A stretch of 43,481 nucleotides of DNA, from contig CALZHW010000013.1 in the NCBI GenBank assembly GCA_945787125.1, positions 1-43,481 of the forward strand. Reading direction: 5' to 3'. The notes below the pieces were generated by a model, which was given only the letters and a program-made list of their open reading frames with translations, was not told the origin of the DNA and did no database searches. The DNA is from an uncultured Ectothiorhodospiraceae bacterium (GTDB lineage Bacteria > Pseudomonadota > Gammaproteobacteria > S012-40). This document shows, in pieces, positions 27,061-35,913 of this stretch. The translations under genes and the position numbers were made by a program. Each line of letters begins with the position of its first letter. The first letter of the stretch is position 1.

Positions 27061-28182
27061 ATGGTAAAAATGCCACCTCCATTACTCGATTTCGATCTAA
27101 ACTGCTTCTCGCAAAGCTATTTGACCGCGCGTAAACAATTCCTTTCAGTTACTGAAAAACTTTCCGCCGCTAATCTGAGTGAAGTACAAACGTTTACCCA
27201 TTCAATGCTCGGCCCAACAAAAGAGACGCTTGCCTGCGATGTGGCTTACATCGGAAACAGAACGAATCCAGATAGATTATTTGTTTTGATTTCCGCTACC
27301 CATGGCGTAGAGGGTTTTGCCGGCTCCGCCATACAGCTGAACAACATGCCCCTGTTTAGTGCAATGGTTAGAGCGGACAATAAGTTGGGAGTTATTGTTA
27401 TCCACGCTCTTAACCCCTGGGGTTTTGCCTGGCTAAGACGCTATGACCATGAAAGCATTGACTTAAATCGCAATTTTATTGATTTTAGCCAACCCTTGCC
27501 CAAAAACAAACAATATGACAAATTACACTCCATGCTCAGTAACAATCGCTGGCTAATGCAAGGCAATATTTGCACCCTCTGGCACGACATTGGCCTGCAG
27601 GCATACGCCGAGATCGTAAATCGCGGTCAACATCACTATTCTAATGGTTGCTGCTATGGCGGCCGCGCAGCCAGCTGGTCGCGACAAATATTAGAGACGA
27701 TTACCCAGCAGCCGATGATTAAAAATGCTAAAAAAATGGCAATCATCGATCTACATACAGGCCTGGGGCCTTATGGCTATGGGGAAGTCATCAATGACCA
27801 TCAACCCGCGACTGCAGGATATAATCTGACTGAGTCATTCTACGGCGCAAACGCCCGTTCGGTATTACTCGGTGAGTCATGTTCCTCGCCAAAAGACGGC
27901 CTGATGGATTATCACTGGCACGATATTATGCAGGACAGGGGTTCATTTGTTACGCTGGAGTTTGGAACCTACTCCATGAAGCAACTATTGAGTGCTTTAA
28001 TTAAAGAGCAGTTATACCATAGCTCCTTAAGTAAGCTCGCTGAAGACAGAAACTTGGATAACAAGCATGTACAGGCATTAAAAGACTTTTTTTATCCCGC
28101 GGAAAAAACTTGGCAACAACAAGTACTATTTAGAGGACGGCAAATCATAGAGTTGGCACTAAACGGACTGCACAATGCCTAA
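27061..28182 (+). CDS. DUF2817 family protein (M14 carboxypeptidase-like)
   Basis: A protein of about 373 residues from the ATG at 27061 (a TTG at 27016 is the only longer start). It belongs to DUF2817, related to zinc carboxypeptidases of family M14. The putative first metal site is in SATHGVEGFAGS, an ESIDLNRNF motif follows as in M14 enzymes, then DLHTGLGPYG with a further histidine, and a probable catalytic Glu in FVTLEFGTY. No signal peptide is seen, so it acts in the cytoplasm. It overlaps by 8 bases the start of the decayed DUF1704 gene, showing they once formed an operon. The substrate is unknown. Confidence 0.85.
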   Translation: MVKMPPPLLDFDLNCFSQSYLTARKQFLSVTEKLSAANLSEVQTFTHSMLGPTKETLACDVAYIGNRTNPDRLFVLISATHGVEGFAGSAIQLNNMPLFSAMVRADNKLGVIVIHALNPWGFAWLRRYDHESIDLNRNFIDFSQPLPKNKQYDKLHSMLSNNRWLMQGNICTLWHDIGLQAYAEIVNRGQHHYSNGCCYGGRAASWSRQILETITQQPMIKNAKKMAIIDLHTGLGPYGYGEVINDHQPATAGYNLTESFYGANARSVLLGESCSSPKDGLMDYHWHDIMQDRGSFVTLEFGTYSMKQLLSALIKEQLYHSSLSKLAEDRNLDNKHVQALKDFFYPAEKTWQQQVLFRGRQIIELALNGLHNA

Positions 28183-28914
28183 GCAGTACTCAGTGAGCGA
28201 GGCAAACCCACAGGATATCGCCCAATTAATGGACATATAGTTTTCAGGAAGATTTTTTAAACAACTCCCAAAAATCACTGCCAAAAATTGATGAGCACTA
28301 TTATCATTTTCTACCTTTAAGTTTTAACCCAATAGAAAAAAAGCAGCAGTTTAAAGATTTAAAAAATCAAGTTAACTGAGAACTTGGTAAAAATGACCCA
28401 TTAGGAAAAATACTAAAACGTACCATTAACCAGTATATAACTGTCATCGACTTATTGCTTAATCGTGGCAATGCCAATTTCCAGGCTTCTAGCTGTTTTA
28501 ATAGAAACACTAACATTCAGTTCATTTCCTGGCAGGGCAAAACGCATTAGTGATAGAGTCATAGCCATTAATATGGCCGAACAAGGCGCGGACTTCATTG
28601 AGACATACAACTATTTCCGTGATAATGACTTGAGCGAAAACGAAAGCTATGTTATTGCGCAAAGAACATTTCGTGGCGGGAACGTCAAAGGCGGTGCTTG
28701 TTTTACCAAAGACCTATCCTACGTTCGAGGCTTTGTTGAAACCGTTAATTTCATAAAAAGCTCAATCCTGGCCGATGCCCCAGAATTAATTCCCATGCTT
28801 TTTATTGGTAAAGTCACACTAGAAGACATCCCAGTTTTATACGAATACATGCTTGAAGGCTTAATCACCCCTCCACGCTATTTACCCTCAATGTTCCAAG
28901 ATTTGAATGGGTGA
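28175..28914 (+). pseudogene. DUF1704 family gene, decayed and internally deleted
   Basis: The parts of a DUF1704 (QEGLA-motif, HExxH metallopeptidase-like) protein are seen in three frames. MPKQYSVSEANPQ begins at 28175, overlapping the DUF2817 stop. LPKIDEHYYHFLPLSFN and GKNDPLGKILKR, then IDLLLNRGNANF, follow in another frame broken by TGA at 28377. After 28465 the C-terminal half is read: RLLAVLIETLTF, GADFIETYNYF, FRGGNVKGGACFTKDLSYVR, GKVTLEDIPVLYEYM, PPRYLPSMFQDL. The central 150-200 residues with the HExxH site are missing and the EGLA motif is degraded to RLLA. The gene is therefore dead, although the 28465-28914 frame (149 residues) remains open. Confidence 0.85.
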
Positions 28915-29469
28915 TATACCTGGTTTGGTTTTTCCAGTGGCATGTCACTTATAGACCTGACGAGCGTCCAAAATAAATTTTCAAAAAGTTTTAAAAATTT
29001 ACCAAAGGCTTCGCCACTACTAACAGGCAACAACCAAAACTCAGACTAAAATCAAGGCATAGAGATTTAACTTGACCCTTTGTCAGAAAATTAAAAAATT
29101 GTCATAAGGTAGGTAGATAAGATTGAGCACCGCAAGAATAATAATGGTACATGTCGTGATCTGCATGCCCAGTACACGGGTTTTTAAAGCATTTGATAAC
29201 TCAAGTTTCGGAGTTCAAACTATTTCCCGTAATCAACGCTCGTGGTGGCAAAGCCTTATCGAGAGTGTTGGCAGTAGGGATGCTGCCGTTAAGCCTACAT
29301 GGACGTATTCACGGCGTCTCTCAGTAAGGCTTTGCCGCCACGGGCGCTGGAAGGTGGCACTTTTGCAACTTTGAAGTCCGAATCTTGAGTGATAAAATAC
29401 CCTTCGCATGTATGATGCGCCCCGCAATGAGCGTCAGATGTCCAATTAATCTCATACACGTTCCTAAAC
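28915..29469. other. intergenic region with MITE copy 3
   Basis: About 555 bases between the DUF1704 pseudogene and the convergent GST gene. Apart from the element at 29196-29393 I see no gene or clear signal in 28915-29195 or 29394-29469. Confidence 0.6.
29196..29393. mobile_element. foldback/MITE-like element C, copy 3
   Basis: This is the best-kept terminal repeats of the family: ATAACTCAAGTTTCGGAGTT at the left, and the inverted AAGTCCGAATCTTGAGTGAT at the right. The internal palindrome is the same as in copy 2 (TGGACGTATTCACGGCGTCT, GGCAGTAGGGATGCTGCC). The outermost bases of copies 1-3 covary within a copy, which favours selection for, or origin by, pairing of the two ends. Confidence 0.88.
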
Positions 29470-30123
29470 TTAAATTTCATCTTCGCCGATTATTTCCTTT
29501 TCACCTTTACCAGCTTCAATCCATTCAATAATACCGGGCTGCTTTAAGACAGATTGGACGTAATCCTCTTCCACATCACCAAGCGAAATGTTATACCCAG
29601 AAAAACGCAATGCGATCGGGGCAAACATAGCGTCCGCTATTGAATACCGTCCAAACAACCAATCCCCTTCAGCCCCGAACTGGCTTCGACACCTTCGCCA
29701 AAGTGTTGTTATTCTCTCAATTTCTTGATCAGCCTCAAATGATAATTTAATGTCATGGAAATTCTTTCGACAGTTCATCGGCAATTCGTTTCGTACATTT
29801 ATGAAGCTGGAATGCATTTCAGCGCTCACAGATCTTGCAATAGCGCGAGCGTTGGTTTCAGCCGGCCAGCCTTTGGATTCCAGGCATTGTTCGGAAAGGT
29901 ATTCAAGAATAGCAAGTGAATCCCATATTACCAAACTACCATCCTGAAGGATTGGAACTTTAAAATCAGAATTGTAGTGTGCGAGTTCATCGTTCGTTGT
30001 TTCAGTGAACAATGCAACGCGTTTTTCCGCAAAATCAATTGAATGATGCTTCATAAACACCCAAGGTCTGAGTGACCATGAAGAATAGTTTTTATTGCCT
30101 ATAATAAGAGTTAAGGACGACAT
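29470..30123 (-). CDS. glutathione S-transferase family protein
   Basis: A 217-residue cytosolic GST. The N-terminal thioredoxin-like domain has IGNKNYSSWSLRPWV, with the Ser typical of the YfcF/zeta-like glutathione site, followed by KVPILQDGSLVIWDSLAILE (the cis-Pro and the ES/DS glutathione-binding pair). The helical C-terminal domain has EGDWLFGRYSIADAMFAPIA, the N-capping box. It conjugates or reduces substrates with glutathione; the substrate is unknown. The ATG at 30123 is preferred, with CAGGAG 6 bases upstream, over an ATG 15 bases earlier. Confidence 0.9.
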   Translation of the reverse strand: MSSLTLIIGNKNYSSWSLRPWVFMKHHSIDFAEKRVALFTETTNDELAHYNSDFKVPILQDGSLVIWDSLAILEYLSEQCLESKGWPAETNARAIARSVSAEMHSSFINVRNELPMNCRKNFHDIKLSFEADQEIERITTLWRRCRSQFGAEGDWLFGRYSIADAMFAPIALRFSGYNISLGDVEEDYVQSVLKQPGIIEWIEAGKGEKEIIGEDEI

Positions 30124-30206
30124 TATTTGCTCCTGCATTTAAATTTGTTACTGCATCAGGTTTTCATAGTCTTCCTCAGCGATGCGTAAGTATAATGAGC
30201 TTATTA

Positions 30207-30860
30207 TCAATTTTTTTCATCTACAAAACTAATGTACCAATGGGTTCCATCACAAAATGGCTTATTTTTTGAACCTCCACAGCGGCAAAGCGTATAGTGT
30301 TCGGTAGAAGCACCCTCACCTCGCGGTTGATCAACCAGCTCAATGCCTCCAGTGACAGCATAGGGACCATTTTTAGTAACTGTTACCATTGGTTGTCGAA
30401 CCTGGTCTCGATGTTCAACGTTTTTGATGCTGTAACTCAGTGCCCCTGAGGGACATTTTTTAATGGTTGTAATAATATCCTCAACCGCAGCACCCTCTGG
30501 ATCAATCCAGGGCTCTTTATCTAGTCTGAAAACTGCACTGAGATTATCCGTGCAGTGACCGGCATGGGCACAAATCCCACGGTTATCATGAATGACAATT
30601 TGTTTTCCAACATAATTATTACGTTTATTAAGTGCTCCATCCGTCAATTTTTTATCAGTAAAGCCATTTTTCCCGTGAGTGCCATCGCAAAATGGTTTAT
30701 TATTTGACCCGCCACAACGACACAAAGCGACGCCAGCAATTGTGCTACACGAATCACCGTTTGATGTTTGAATATTTGGTATAACGCCAGGTGTAAGATC
30801 ATTAAGTAAGTAATATGGCCCGTTCGGAAGGCAGGCTATTTTAGGTTTCTCTGTGTTCAT
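30207..30860 (-). CDS. CDGSH iron-sulfur protein with central divergent 4Fe-4S domain
   Basis: A 217-residue protein with three cluster-binding parts. Two CDGSH (mitoNEET-type, 2Fe-2S with 3Cys-1His) motifs are present, CRCGGSNNKPFCDGTHGKNG and CRCGGSKNKPFCDGTHWYIS, near residues 45-70 and 190-215. Between them lies a Fer4_19-type divergent ferredoxin domain (RGICAHAGHCTDNL ... KKCPSGALSY). Such proteins carry labile redox clusters and are thought to act in cluster transfer or redox sensing. GAGG lies about 8 bases before the ATG at 30860; an upstream ATG 24 bases earlier is less likely. It is next to the GST gene on the same strand but 83 bases apart. Confidence 0.9.
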   Translation of the reverse strand: MNTEKPKIACLPNGPYYLLNDLTPGVIPNIQTSNGDSCSTIAGVALCRCGGSNNKPFCDGTHGKNGFTDKKLTDGALNKRNNYVGKQIVIHDNRGICAHAGHCTDNLSAVFRLDKEPWIDPEGAAVEDIITTIKKCPSGALSYSIKNVEHRDQVRQPMVTVTKNGPYAVTGGIELVDQPRGEGASTEHYTLCRCGGSKNKPFCDGTHWYISFVDEKN

Positions 30861-31506
30861 AGTAGATACCTCGAGTAGATACACTTGAATTAAAAATTTC
30901 CCGATTCATACGTTTTTCTATAAGAATTGATTACTCTAGGATTATAGCTTACGAAATACAACCACCGACATTCTCGCACTTTTGTTCTTAACAAGAGCCT
31001 GTCGAAAGCGATAGAAACGAGTCATAAAATTACGTTGTCGGTCATAACATTTTTTGCTGGCAGAATAAAACCAGCCCTTTAACCTAGATTCCGCAGTTGA
31101 ACGTTTACAGGTCAATATAACATTATGAATTTATTAAATATATTAACTGCATTGTAGCTCACCCTTTTGGTGAGTCACTGCAACCTGTATTGCACGCCCT
31201 TTTGCACTGCCTTACTATATGAAATATTTCCCAAAGGGAACAACCATTTGGGAAATATTTCATTACGCAATTCAGCACAAAATGACGCACACTACAGGCT
31301 GCTCAACTGCGGATTCTAGGTTTAATAATCGAACTTTTGAACCTCAACATCTATTATAAGATAGTCTACAATATTAACTTATGTAAGCTGTATTTAACCG
31401 TATTGCTCATGGGGACGAGAATTGTTGTGGCAGAATTGTTAAATTTTGTAAAAAATTCGGGCCGGTAGCCCACGTAATATCACTCATTCAATAAAACTGG
31501 AGACTT
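30861..31506. other. intergenic region with palindromic element E copy 2
   Basis: About 645 bases. The element at 31078-31325 occupies the middle. The flanks 30861-31077 and 31326-31506 are AT-rich and hold the promoter regions of the divergent CDGSH gene and the small membrane protein; a GGGC/GCCC hairpin lies at about 31459-31471. I recognise nothing else. Confidence 0.55.
31078..31325. mobile_element. TTAA-ended palindromic element E, copy 2
   Basis: The left end TTTAACCTAGATTCCGCAGT and the right end ACTGCGGATTCTAGGTTTAA are inverted repeats with two mismatches over 23 bases. They are closely related to the ends of the element at 18797-18967. Inside is a separate perfect hairpin at 31219-31263 (ATGAAATATTTCCCAAA and its complement, 17 bp, 11-base loop) and a CTCACC/GGTGAG hairpin near 31158-31176. 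Confidence 0.85.
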
Positions 31507-31668
31507 ATGGAAGCCTGGGTTCTTGAACATATGGAAGGGGTTTTATGGACCATAGAAATATTATGGGTTGGAGGCGTGCTCGTTATATTTAGTCTATATT
31601 TTGTTCTTAAATGGCATTTTGATAAGAAAAAAAAGACAGAACAAAAGTCTGATTTACCCAAAAGATAA
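31507..31668 (+). CDS. small single-span membrane protein, 53 residues
   Basis: ATG at 31507 is preceded by TGGAG at a 5-base distance. The protein starts MEAWVLEHMEGVLWTIEILW. A hydrophobic span VGGVLVIFSLYFVLKWHF follows, then a strongly charged tail (DKKKKTEQKSDLPKR). This is the positive-inside pattern of a one-span inner-membrane protein with its C-terminus in the cytoplasm. I do not recognise a family. The good ribosome site and composition support a real gene that is easily missed because of its size. Confidence 0.65.
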   Translation: MEAWVLEHMEGVLWTIEILWVGGVLVIFSLYFVLKWHFDKKKKTEQKSDLPKR

Positions 31669-31974
31669 TCTAGTTTATGTCACAATAAGAGCATACTTCT
31701 GTAAGCGCTAACGTGTTATTTCTGCCAGCTAAATAGCTGACAAAAAAACTGTCGTTATTTGACGCCAAATTTTTTAACAATAACCAGTATATAACGTTAA
31801 ACCCACGCCGTTCTTATTTATAGTATACCTCATTCGTCTTTAATCATTTATAAATGAAGCTGACGAAATACGATAAATACGCGAAAATCATCATAACATC
31901 ATGTTAACATCCTAATACTCATGTTTGGGGAAGTAATCGTGAGGAGAACATTTGATCAACATGGAGATGAAAGA
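31669..31974. other. upstream region of the OmpA-family gene
   Basis: Three hundred bases, AT-rich, with small inverted repeats CAGCTAAATAGCTG (about 31730) and TCATTTATAAATGA (about 31843). It must hold the promoter of the gene at 31975; I cannot assign -35 and -10 boxes with confidence. No gene is visible. Confidence 0.5.
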
Positions 31975-33525
31975 ATGAGAAAAAACTTTTTAATGGTTCT
32001 GTTAGTTTGTATGGGTGCGTTTGGTATCAACTTCGCTAACGCAGATGAACAAGATAAAACCTTTTATTTTGCCCCTGCGCTAACCTATATAATTGCAGAC
32101 GAAGATCGCAAATCAGATGATGGCTATGGACTTAGCCTGGGTTTCGGTAAAATAATTAACAACAGTGTCAATTTTGAAGTCAGTGCAGTACTTGACACCA
32201 TGGCACGTGATTCCGATGGTGATTACGAGCAATATGGCTTACTGCTCGATTACTTATTTTTCGTCAATCGGAATAAAAGCTTTTCGCCTTACGCACTTAT
32301 TGGTGGTGGTGCATTACACACGAAAATTCCCAACGAAAATACCACCAGTCCGATGGGTAACGTCGGCGCAGGCTTTATGACGCGCCTGATGAACAACGGC
32401 CTGAGCTTGCGTGCAGATGCGCGTTATCGCATAGATGCCGATAATGAGAGCATGCCTGGTGAAAAACGCTTTGGCGACTGGATATTCAATATTGGCCTGA
32501 CAATTCCATTTGGCAGCACTGCAACACCAACAAATGTTGACGAAGATAACGATGGGGTCAATGATGTTATCGATGATTGCTTGAACACCCCCATGGGTGC
32601 AAGTGTCGGTGCAAACGGCTGCGAAACGGATAGTGATGGTGATGGCGTACCAGATAGTATCGACCAATGCTCAGGCACCACGGGCAATGTAAAAATCGAT
32701 CGCAATGGTTGTGAAGCCGATAGTGACGGTGATGGCATTGTTGATAGCTTAGATCAATGTGATGGCACTGTCGCTGGCTCTGAGGTTGATGCCAACGGTT
32801 GTGCAGTTCAAACTGACACAGATGCGGATGGCGATGGAATTGGCGACAGTGTTGATCAATGTGATGCAACCCCGGAAAACGCGGTTGTTGATGCTAATGG
32901 TTGCGAAGTGGACACTGATGGTGACGGCATTGCGGATAGCATGGACCAATGCGCAGATACGATAGCGGGTGCAAGTGTTGGTGCTAATGGCTGCGAATTT
33001 GATACTGATGGCGATGGCATTGCAGACAGCGTAGACCAATGCGCTGATACAGTAGCGGGCGCAAGTGTTGGTGCTAATGGCTGCGAATTTGATACCGATG
33101 GTGATGGTATTGCTGACAGCCAGGATAACTGCGCTGATACAGTCGCTGGTACCAAAGTTGACATCAATGGCTGCAAGATTCCTGACATCATCGTATTACA
33201 AGGTGTGAACTTCGAGTCTGGCTCCACACTACTTACTGCAGACTCAATGACTAACCTCAATGATGTCGCAGCGACCTTGATACGTAACCCGGAAATGGTC
33301 GTTGAAATTGCGGGTTATACTGACAACAGAGGCGCTGAGTCATTCAATCGCAGCTTGTCACAAAAACGCGCTAATTCAGTACGCGAGTATTTGATTCAAC
33401 AAGGTGTGGCAAGTGAGAGTCTGGTGGCTAAAGGTTATGGCCCAGATAAACCGATTGCGGATAACAGCACTACTGAAGGACGTTCGCAAAACCGTCGAGT
33501 GGAGATGCAAGTGATCAAACGTTAA
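31975..33525 (+). CDS. OmpA-family outer-membrane protein with thrombospondin type 3 repeats
   Basis: A 516-residue protein. The signal peptide is MRKNFLMVLLVCMGAFGINF then ANA. Residues 25-185 are an 8-strand beta-barrel domain ending in NIGLTIPFG. Residues 189-400 form seven thrombospondin type 3 repeats (pattern DTDGDGIADS-x-DQC...NGC), which bind calcium and make a rigid stalk. Residues 400-516 are the peptidoglycan-binding OmpA C-terminal domain (IAGYTDNRGAESFNRSLSQK, KGYGPDKPI, NRRVEM). The start is the ATG at 31975 with GGAGA upstream; a frame from 31921 would add a non-signal extension. Two 90-base repeat units (32911-33000, 33001-33090) are nearly identical, so repeat number may vary. 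A strong terminator follows. Confidence 0.92.
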   Translation: MRKNFLMVLLVCMGAFGINFANADEQDKTFYFAPALTYIIADEDRKSDDGYGLSLGFGKIINNSVNFEVSAVLDTMARDSDGDYEQYGLLLDYLFFVNRNKSFSPYALIGGGALHTKIPNENTTSPMGNVGAGFMTRLMNNGLSLRADARYRIDADNESMPGEKRFGDWIFNIGLTIPFGSTATPTNVDEDNDGVNDVIDDCLNTPMGASVGANGCETDSDGDGVPDSIDQCSGTTGNVKIDRNGCEADSDGDGIVDSLDQCDGTVAGSEVDANGCAVQTDTDADGDGIGDSVDQCDATPENAVVDANGCEVDTDGDGIADSMDQCADTIAGASVGANGCEFDTDGDGIADSVDQCADTVAGASVGANGCEFDTDGDGIADSQDNCADTVAGTKVDINGCKIPDIIVLQGVNFESGSTLLTADSMTNLNDVAATLIRNPEMVVEIAGYTDNRGAESFNRSLSQKRANSVREYLIQQGVASESLVAKGYGPDKPIADNSTTEGRSQNRRVEMQVIKR

Positions 33526-33551
33526 CGTTATTCACTACTCATAAAAAAGTT

Positions 33552-33599
33552 GGGACGTTGTGTTTTCTATTTAAGAAAACACAACGTCCCATTTTTTTT
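33552..33599 (+). terminator. strong intrinsic terminator after the OmpA-family gene
   Basis: A perfect 16-bp stem GGGACGTTGTGTTTTC / GAAAACACAACGTCCC (33552-33590) with a 7-base loop is followed by A and eight Ts. It lies 26 bases after the stop codon. Confidence 0.96.
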
Positions 33600-33647
33600 G
33601 CATGCACATAAATTAATATTCAAGTTTTGCAGTATGCCAACTCTCGT

Positions 33648-33742
33648 TCCTGTCAATTCTCGTTCCCATGCTCCTGCGTGGGAATGCATATCAGCGTTAA
33701 CCAATAGCGCGGCATGGGTTACCACGCTGGAGCGTGGGAACC
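33648..33742. repeat. CGTTCCCAYGCTC-type palindromic repeat
   Basis: CTCGTTCCCATGCTCCTGCG then TGGGAATG at the left, and CCACGCTGGAGCGTGGGAAC at the right, form nested inverted repeats about 90 bases across. It directly abuts, and seems to have replaced, the left end of MITE copy 4. Similar GTTCCCACGCTC repeats are common between genes in diverse bacteria. Confidence 0.75.
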
Positions 33743-33749
33743 AGAGAAA

Positions 33750-33950
33750 CCGGAGTTCAAACCATTCCCCGGAATCAGCGCTAGTAGTGGCAAGGCATTA
33801 TCTTATTATAGAGAGTAGAGAGTGTTGGCAGCATGGATGCTGCCGTCAAGCCTACACGGATGTATTCACGGCGTCTCTCGGTAAGGTTTTGCCGCTACGG
33901 GCGCTGGAAGGAGGCACTTTTTTAATTTTGAATGCCGATTGTGAATTAAA
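33750..33950. mobile_element. foldback/MITE-like element C, copy 4 (left end truncated)
   Basis: It starts inside the left terminal repeat (CGGAGTTCAAACC) and ends with TTTTGAATGCCGATTGTGAA. The internal palindrome has a short local duplication (TTATCTTATTATAGAGAGTAGAGAG) not present in other copies. The stop codon of the convergent barrel gene (33948-33946) lies in its right terminal repeat. Confidence 0.85.
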
Positions 33951-35121
33951 AATAATAACCTAAATCAATTTTCACATAATCTTCATTGGCGTAATTATGG
34001 ATCGGATCATCGGGTTCCGTATGAGTGAACAAATAACCATTGATCGTCAATTTAAAATTCTGACCTATTCGACGATTCGCTTCAAGACTGAGCACAGTAC
34101 CATTGCCATCATTATCAACAATAGCACCAACTAACGCGTCAGTGCTCTGCTCATCATTTAATGCCACTCTAATACCTAACATTGTGTCATTTTGAAACGG
34201 CGTTGGTGCTTCTCTACCACGTTCATCATAGAGATATTCAGTAACAATACCAATATCGGCACCTGACCCTTTGACATCAAAAAAACTGTATTCAAAGCCA
34301 GCCGTAGCTGCAAAATAATCCTCATCTTCGCCATCGCGACGTATCGCTTCCAATTTCCACAACCAGTTCTCCAGGGTTGCTTGTATATCCAGACCAGTCT
34401 GGTGAATCAAGTCATATACGGGATCTAGTTTTCCACTCGCCGCTGAAGCAACCAGTTTAGGCTCTCGGCTGGTACCATAAAAATGGCTCAAGCCAATATC
34501 CCAGTCACCCACATAATGTGACCATCGCGCGGCATAATCGATATGTTTTTCTGCTTGCTTTGACTCAAACCTTGCTTGGCTAGCAATGGGCAAAGGGAAA
34601 CCGAGGCGTGCATCCGTATGAGGAAAACGACGCTCTCTAAACCAAGGTAATACAAATAGATCAACTGTTCCCCAATCACGAATGATGGCCAGGTTTAACA
34701 TCGGTTGCCCCAGTTTTTCCTCACCATCAAACGATTCCGTAAAATCCGTTTGATTGATGATATCCACCAGATGTTGCGATTCTGTCACACCCCAAAAAAC
34801 TTTTCGAATACCTGCGCGAAATTCCCATTCACTCGCGGTATATATCCAGGAAAGTTCTCGGATGTCTGCCGAGTTTGGCACATGTTGATTGACTCGAGCA
34901 AATACCTCTAAACCAAACAACTGTCGATTATCATCCCATATCATGGAATACTTCGGCGTCATAGATAATGAGGCGTAGCCACGTTTTTGGTCATCATTAA
35001 TTGGCTCGTTCTTGAAAATTTCCACGCGTGCTGAAACGTTGCCGGACCACTCCGCATAGGCAGCGTTCGACAATATCATCATTGTGGAAATTGCTATCGA
35101 AATACATCTATAGAGTTTCAC
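33946..35121 (-). CDS. outer-membrane beta-barrel protein of an RND/LolA-like cassette (DUF1302-like)
   Basis: A 391-residue exported protein with a GTG start (AGAAGG upstream) and signal peptide (ISTMMILSNAAYA before the cut at about residue 23). Alternating strands fill the rest, and the C-terminus KIDLGYYF has the terminal Phe of barrel proteins. RKVFWGVTESQHLVDIINQTDF recalls the DUF1302-type barrels found beside RND exporters and LolA-like proteins. It is third in the order RND exporter, LolA-like, barrel, starting 9 bases after the LolA-like gene. A route for lipid or hydrophobic molecules across the envelope is the likely context, but the cargo is unknown. Its stop codon comes from a MITE end. 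Confidence 0.78.
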   Translation of the reverse strand: MKLYRCISIAISTMMILSNAAYAEWSGNVSARVEIFKNEPINDDQKRGYASLSMTPKYSMIWDDNRQLFGLEVFARVNQHVPNSADIRELSWIYTASEWEFRAGIRKVFWGVTESQHLVDIINQTDFTESFDGEEKLGQPMLNLAIIRDWGTVDLFVLPWFRERRFPHTDARLGFPLPIASQARFESKQAEKHIDYAARWSHYVGDWDIGLSHFYGTSREPKLVASAASGKLDPVYDLIHQTGLDIQATLENWLWKLEAIRRDGEDEDYFAATAGFEYSFFDVKGSGADIGIVTEYLYDERGREAPTPFQNDTMLGIRVALNDEQSTDALVGAIVDNDGNGTVLSLEANRRIGQNFKLTINGYLFTHTEPDDPIHNYANEDYVKIDLGYYF

Positions 35122-35130
35122 TTGCCTTCT

Positions 35131-35913
35131 CTACCGCATACGTTTTAACGCGTTTTTATCGAAATCACGCTCATCAAATCCGTTACCAAATTTATATCCC
35201 TGCCAGGCCAAGGTCGTACTTTTACCGGTCTGATGATTTTCCATTTCCATTCTCAAAGAACGCCAGAATTTCCCCTCGTACAACTCATAATCGTGATACA
35301 TCAGTGTTTTTAACAAGGTATCCTTACGATCGTAAAACATTATCTTTAAGGGTTGATACATTTCCTTATCAACCCACACAACCTGTTTACTGTAACCTGA
35401 TTTCTCATATTCTGGAAAACGCTCAATGACAAACGCATCGCGGCCTTCAACTATTTCATCGTTAAGATATTTGTACCGGTATTTTTCCAGCTCTTGCGAG
35501 GAAATATCTTCATAAGAAAATTCGCTACCCATAAACGGGCCTGACTTATTGGAAGAAGAAATACGTTTAATGCGTTTTAAGGCGGGTAAAAATAACCATT
35601 GATCATCTGATTTTTTCACATGTGTATGACTCAAAAAAGCCGTACCTTTCACATCCGCCGGGCTATCAAAAACGATAATTGACTTATCGCCATCGCCAAT
35701 CATTTCCAGCGCTCGGCTGCGATTTTCTCGCACTGATTCTGCGCCTTGTTTGTTTCGCAGAGTCATGATGATATTCGCGATTGAATCTTTCCAACCACTA
35801 TCGCGTCGATCTGCCTCTTGCGCTATTTCAAAACCACGCTCTTCAGCGGTTGCTGCGAAAAGCTCAAACGGCAGCAGTGCCAGTAGCATTATTATCAATA
35901 ATTGCTTTTTCAT
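35131..35913 (-). CDS. LolA-like outer-membrane lipoprotein-sorting family protein
   Basis: A 260-residue periplasmic protein. A signal peptide (MKKQLLIIMLLALLPFELFA) is followed by a LolA/LolB-type half-barrel that binds lipid chains. Family marks are GDGDKSIIVFDSPADVKGTA, DDQWLFLPALKRIKRISSSN, GPFMGSEFSYEDI and QPLKIMFYDRKD. GAGGGA lies 8 bases before the ATG at 35913, deciding the start. It overlaps the RND gene end by 50 bases, implying tight coupling. It probably receives or hands over hydrophobic cargo from the exporter to the barrel. Confidence 0.88.
   Translation of the reverse strand: MKKQLLIIMLLALLPFELFAATAEERGFEIAQEADRRDSGWKDSIANIIMTLRNKQGAESVRENRSRALEMIGDGDKSIIVFDSPADVKGTAFLSHTHVKKSDDQWLFLPALKRIKRISSSNKSGPFMGSEFSYEDISSQELEKYRYKYLNDEIVEGRDAFVIERFPEYEKSGYSKQVVWVDKEMYQPLKIMFYDRKDTLLKTLMYHDYELYEGKFWRSLRMEMENHQTGKSTTLAWQGYKFGNGFDERDFDKNALKRMR

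Noticed and set aside
28465..28914. 149-residue open frame as an independent gene
   Set aside because: It corresponds to the C-terminal part of DUF1704, while N-terminal pieces of the same protein are readable in other frames directly upstream, so it is part of a decayed gene.
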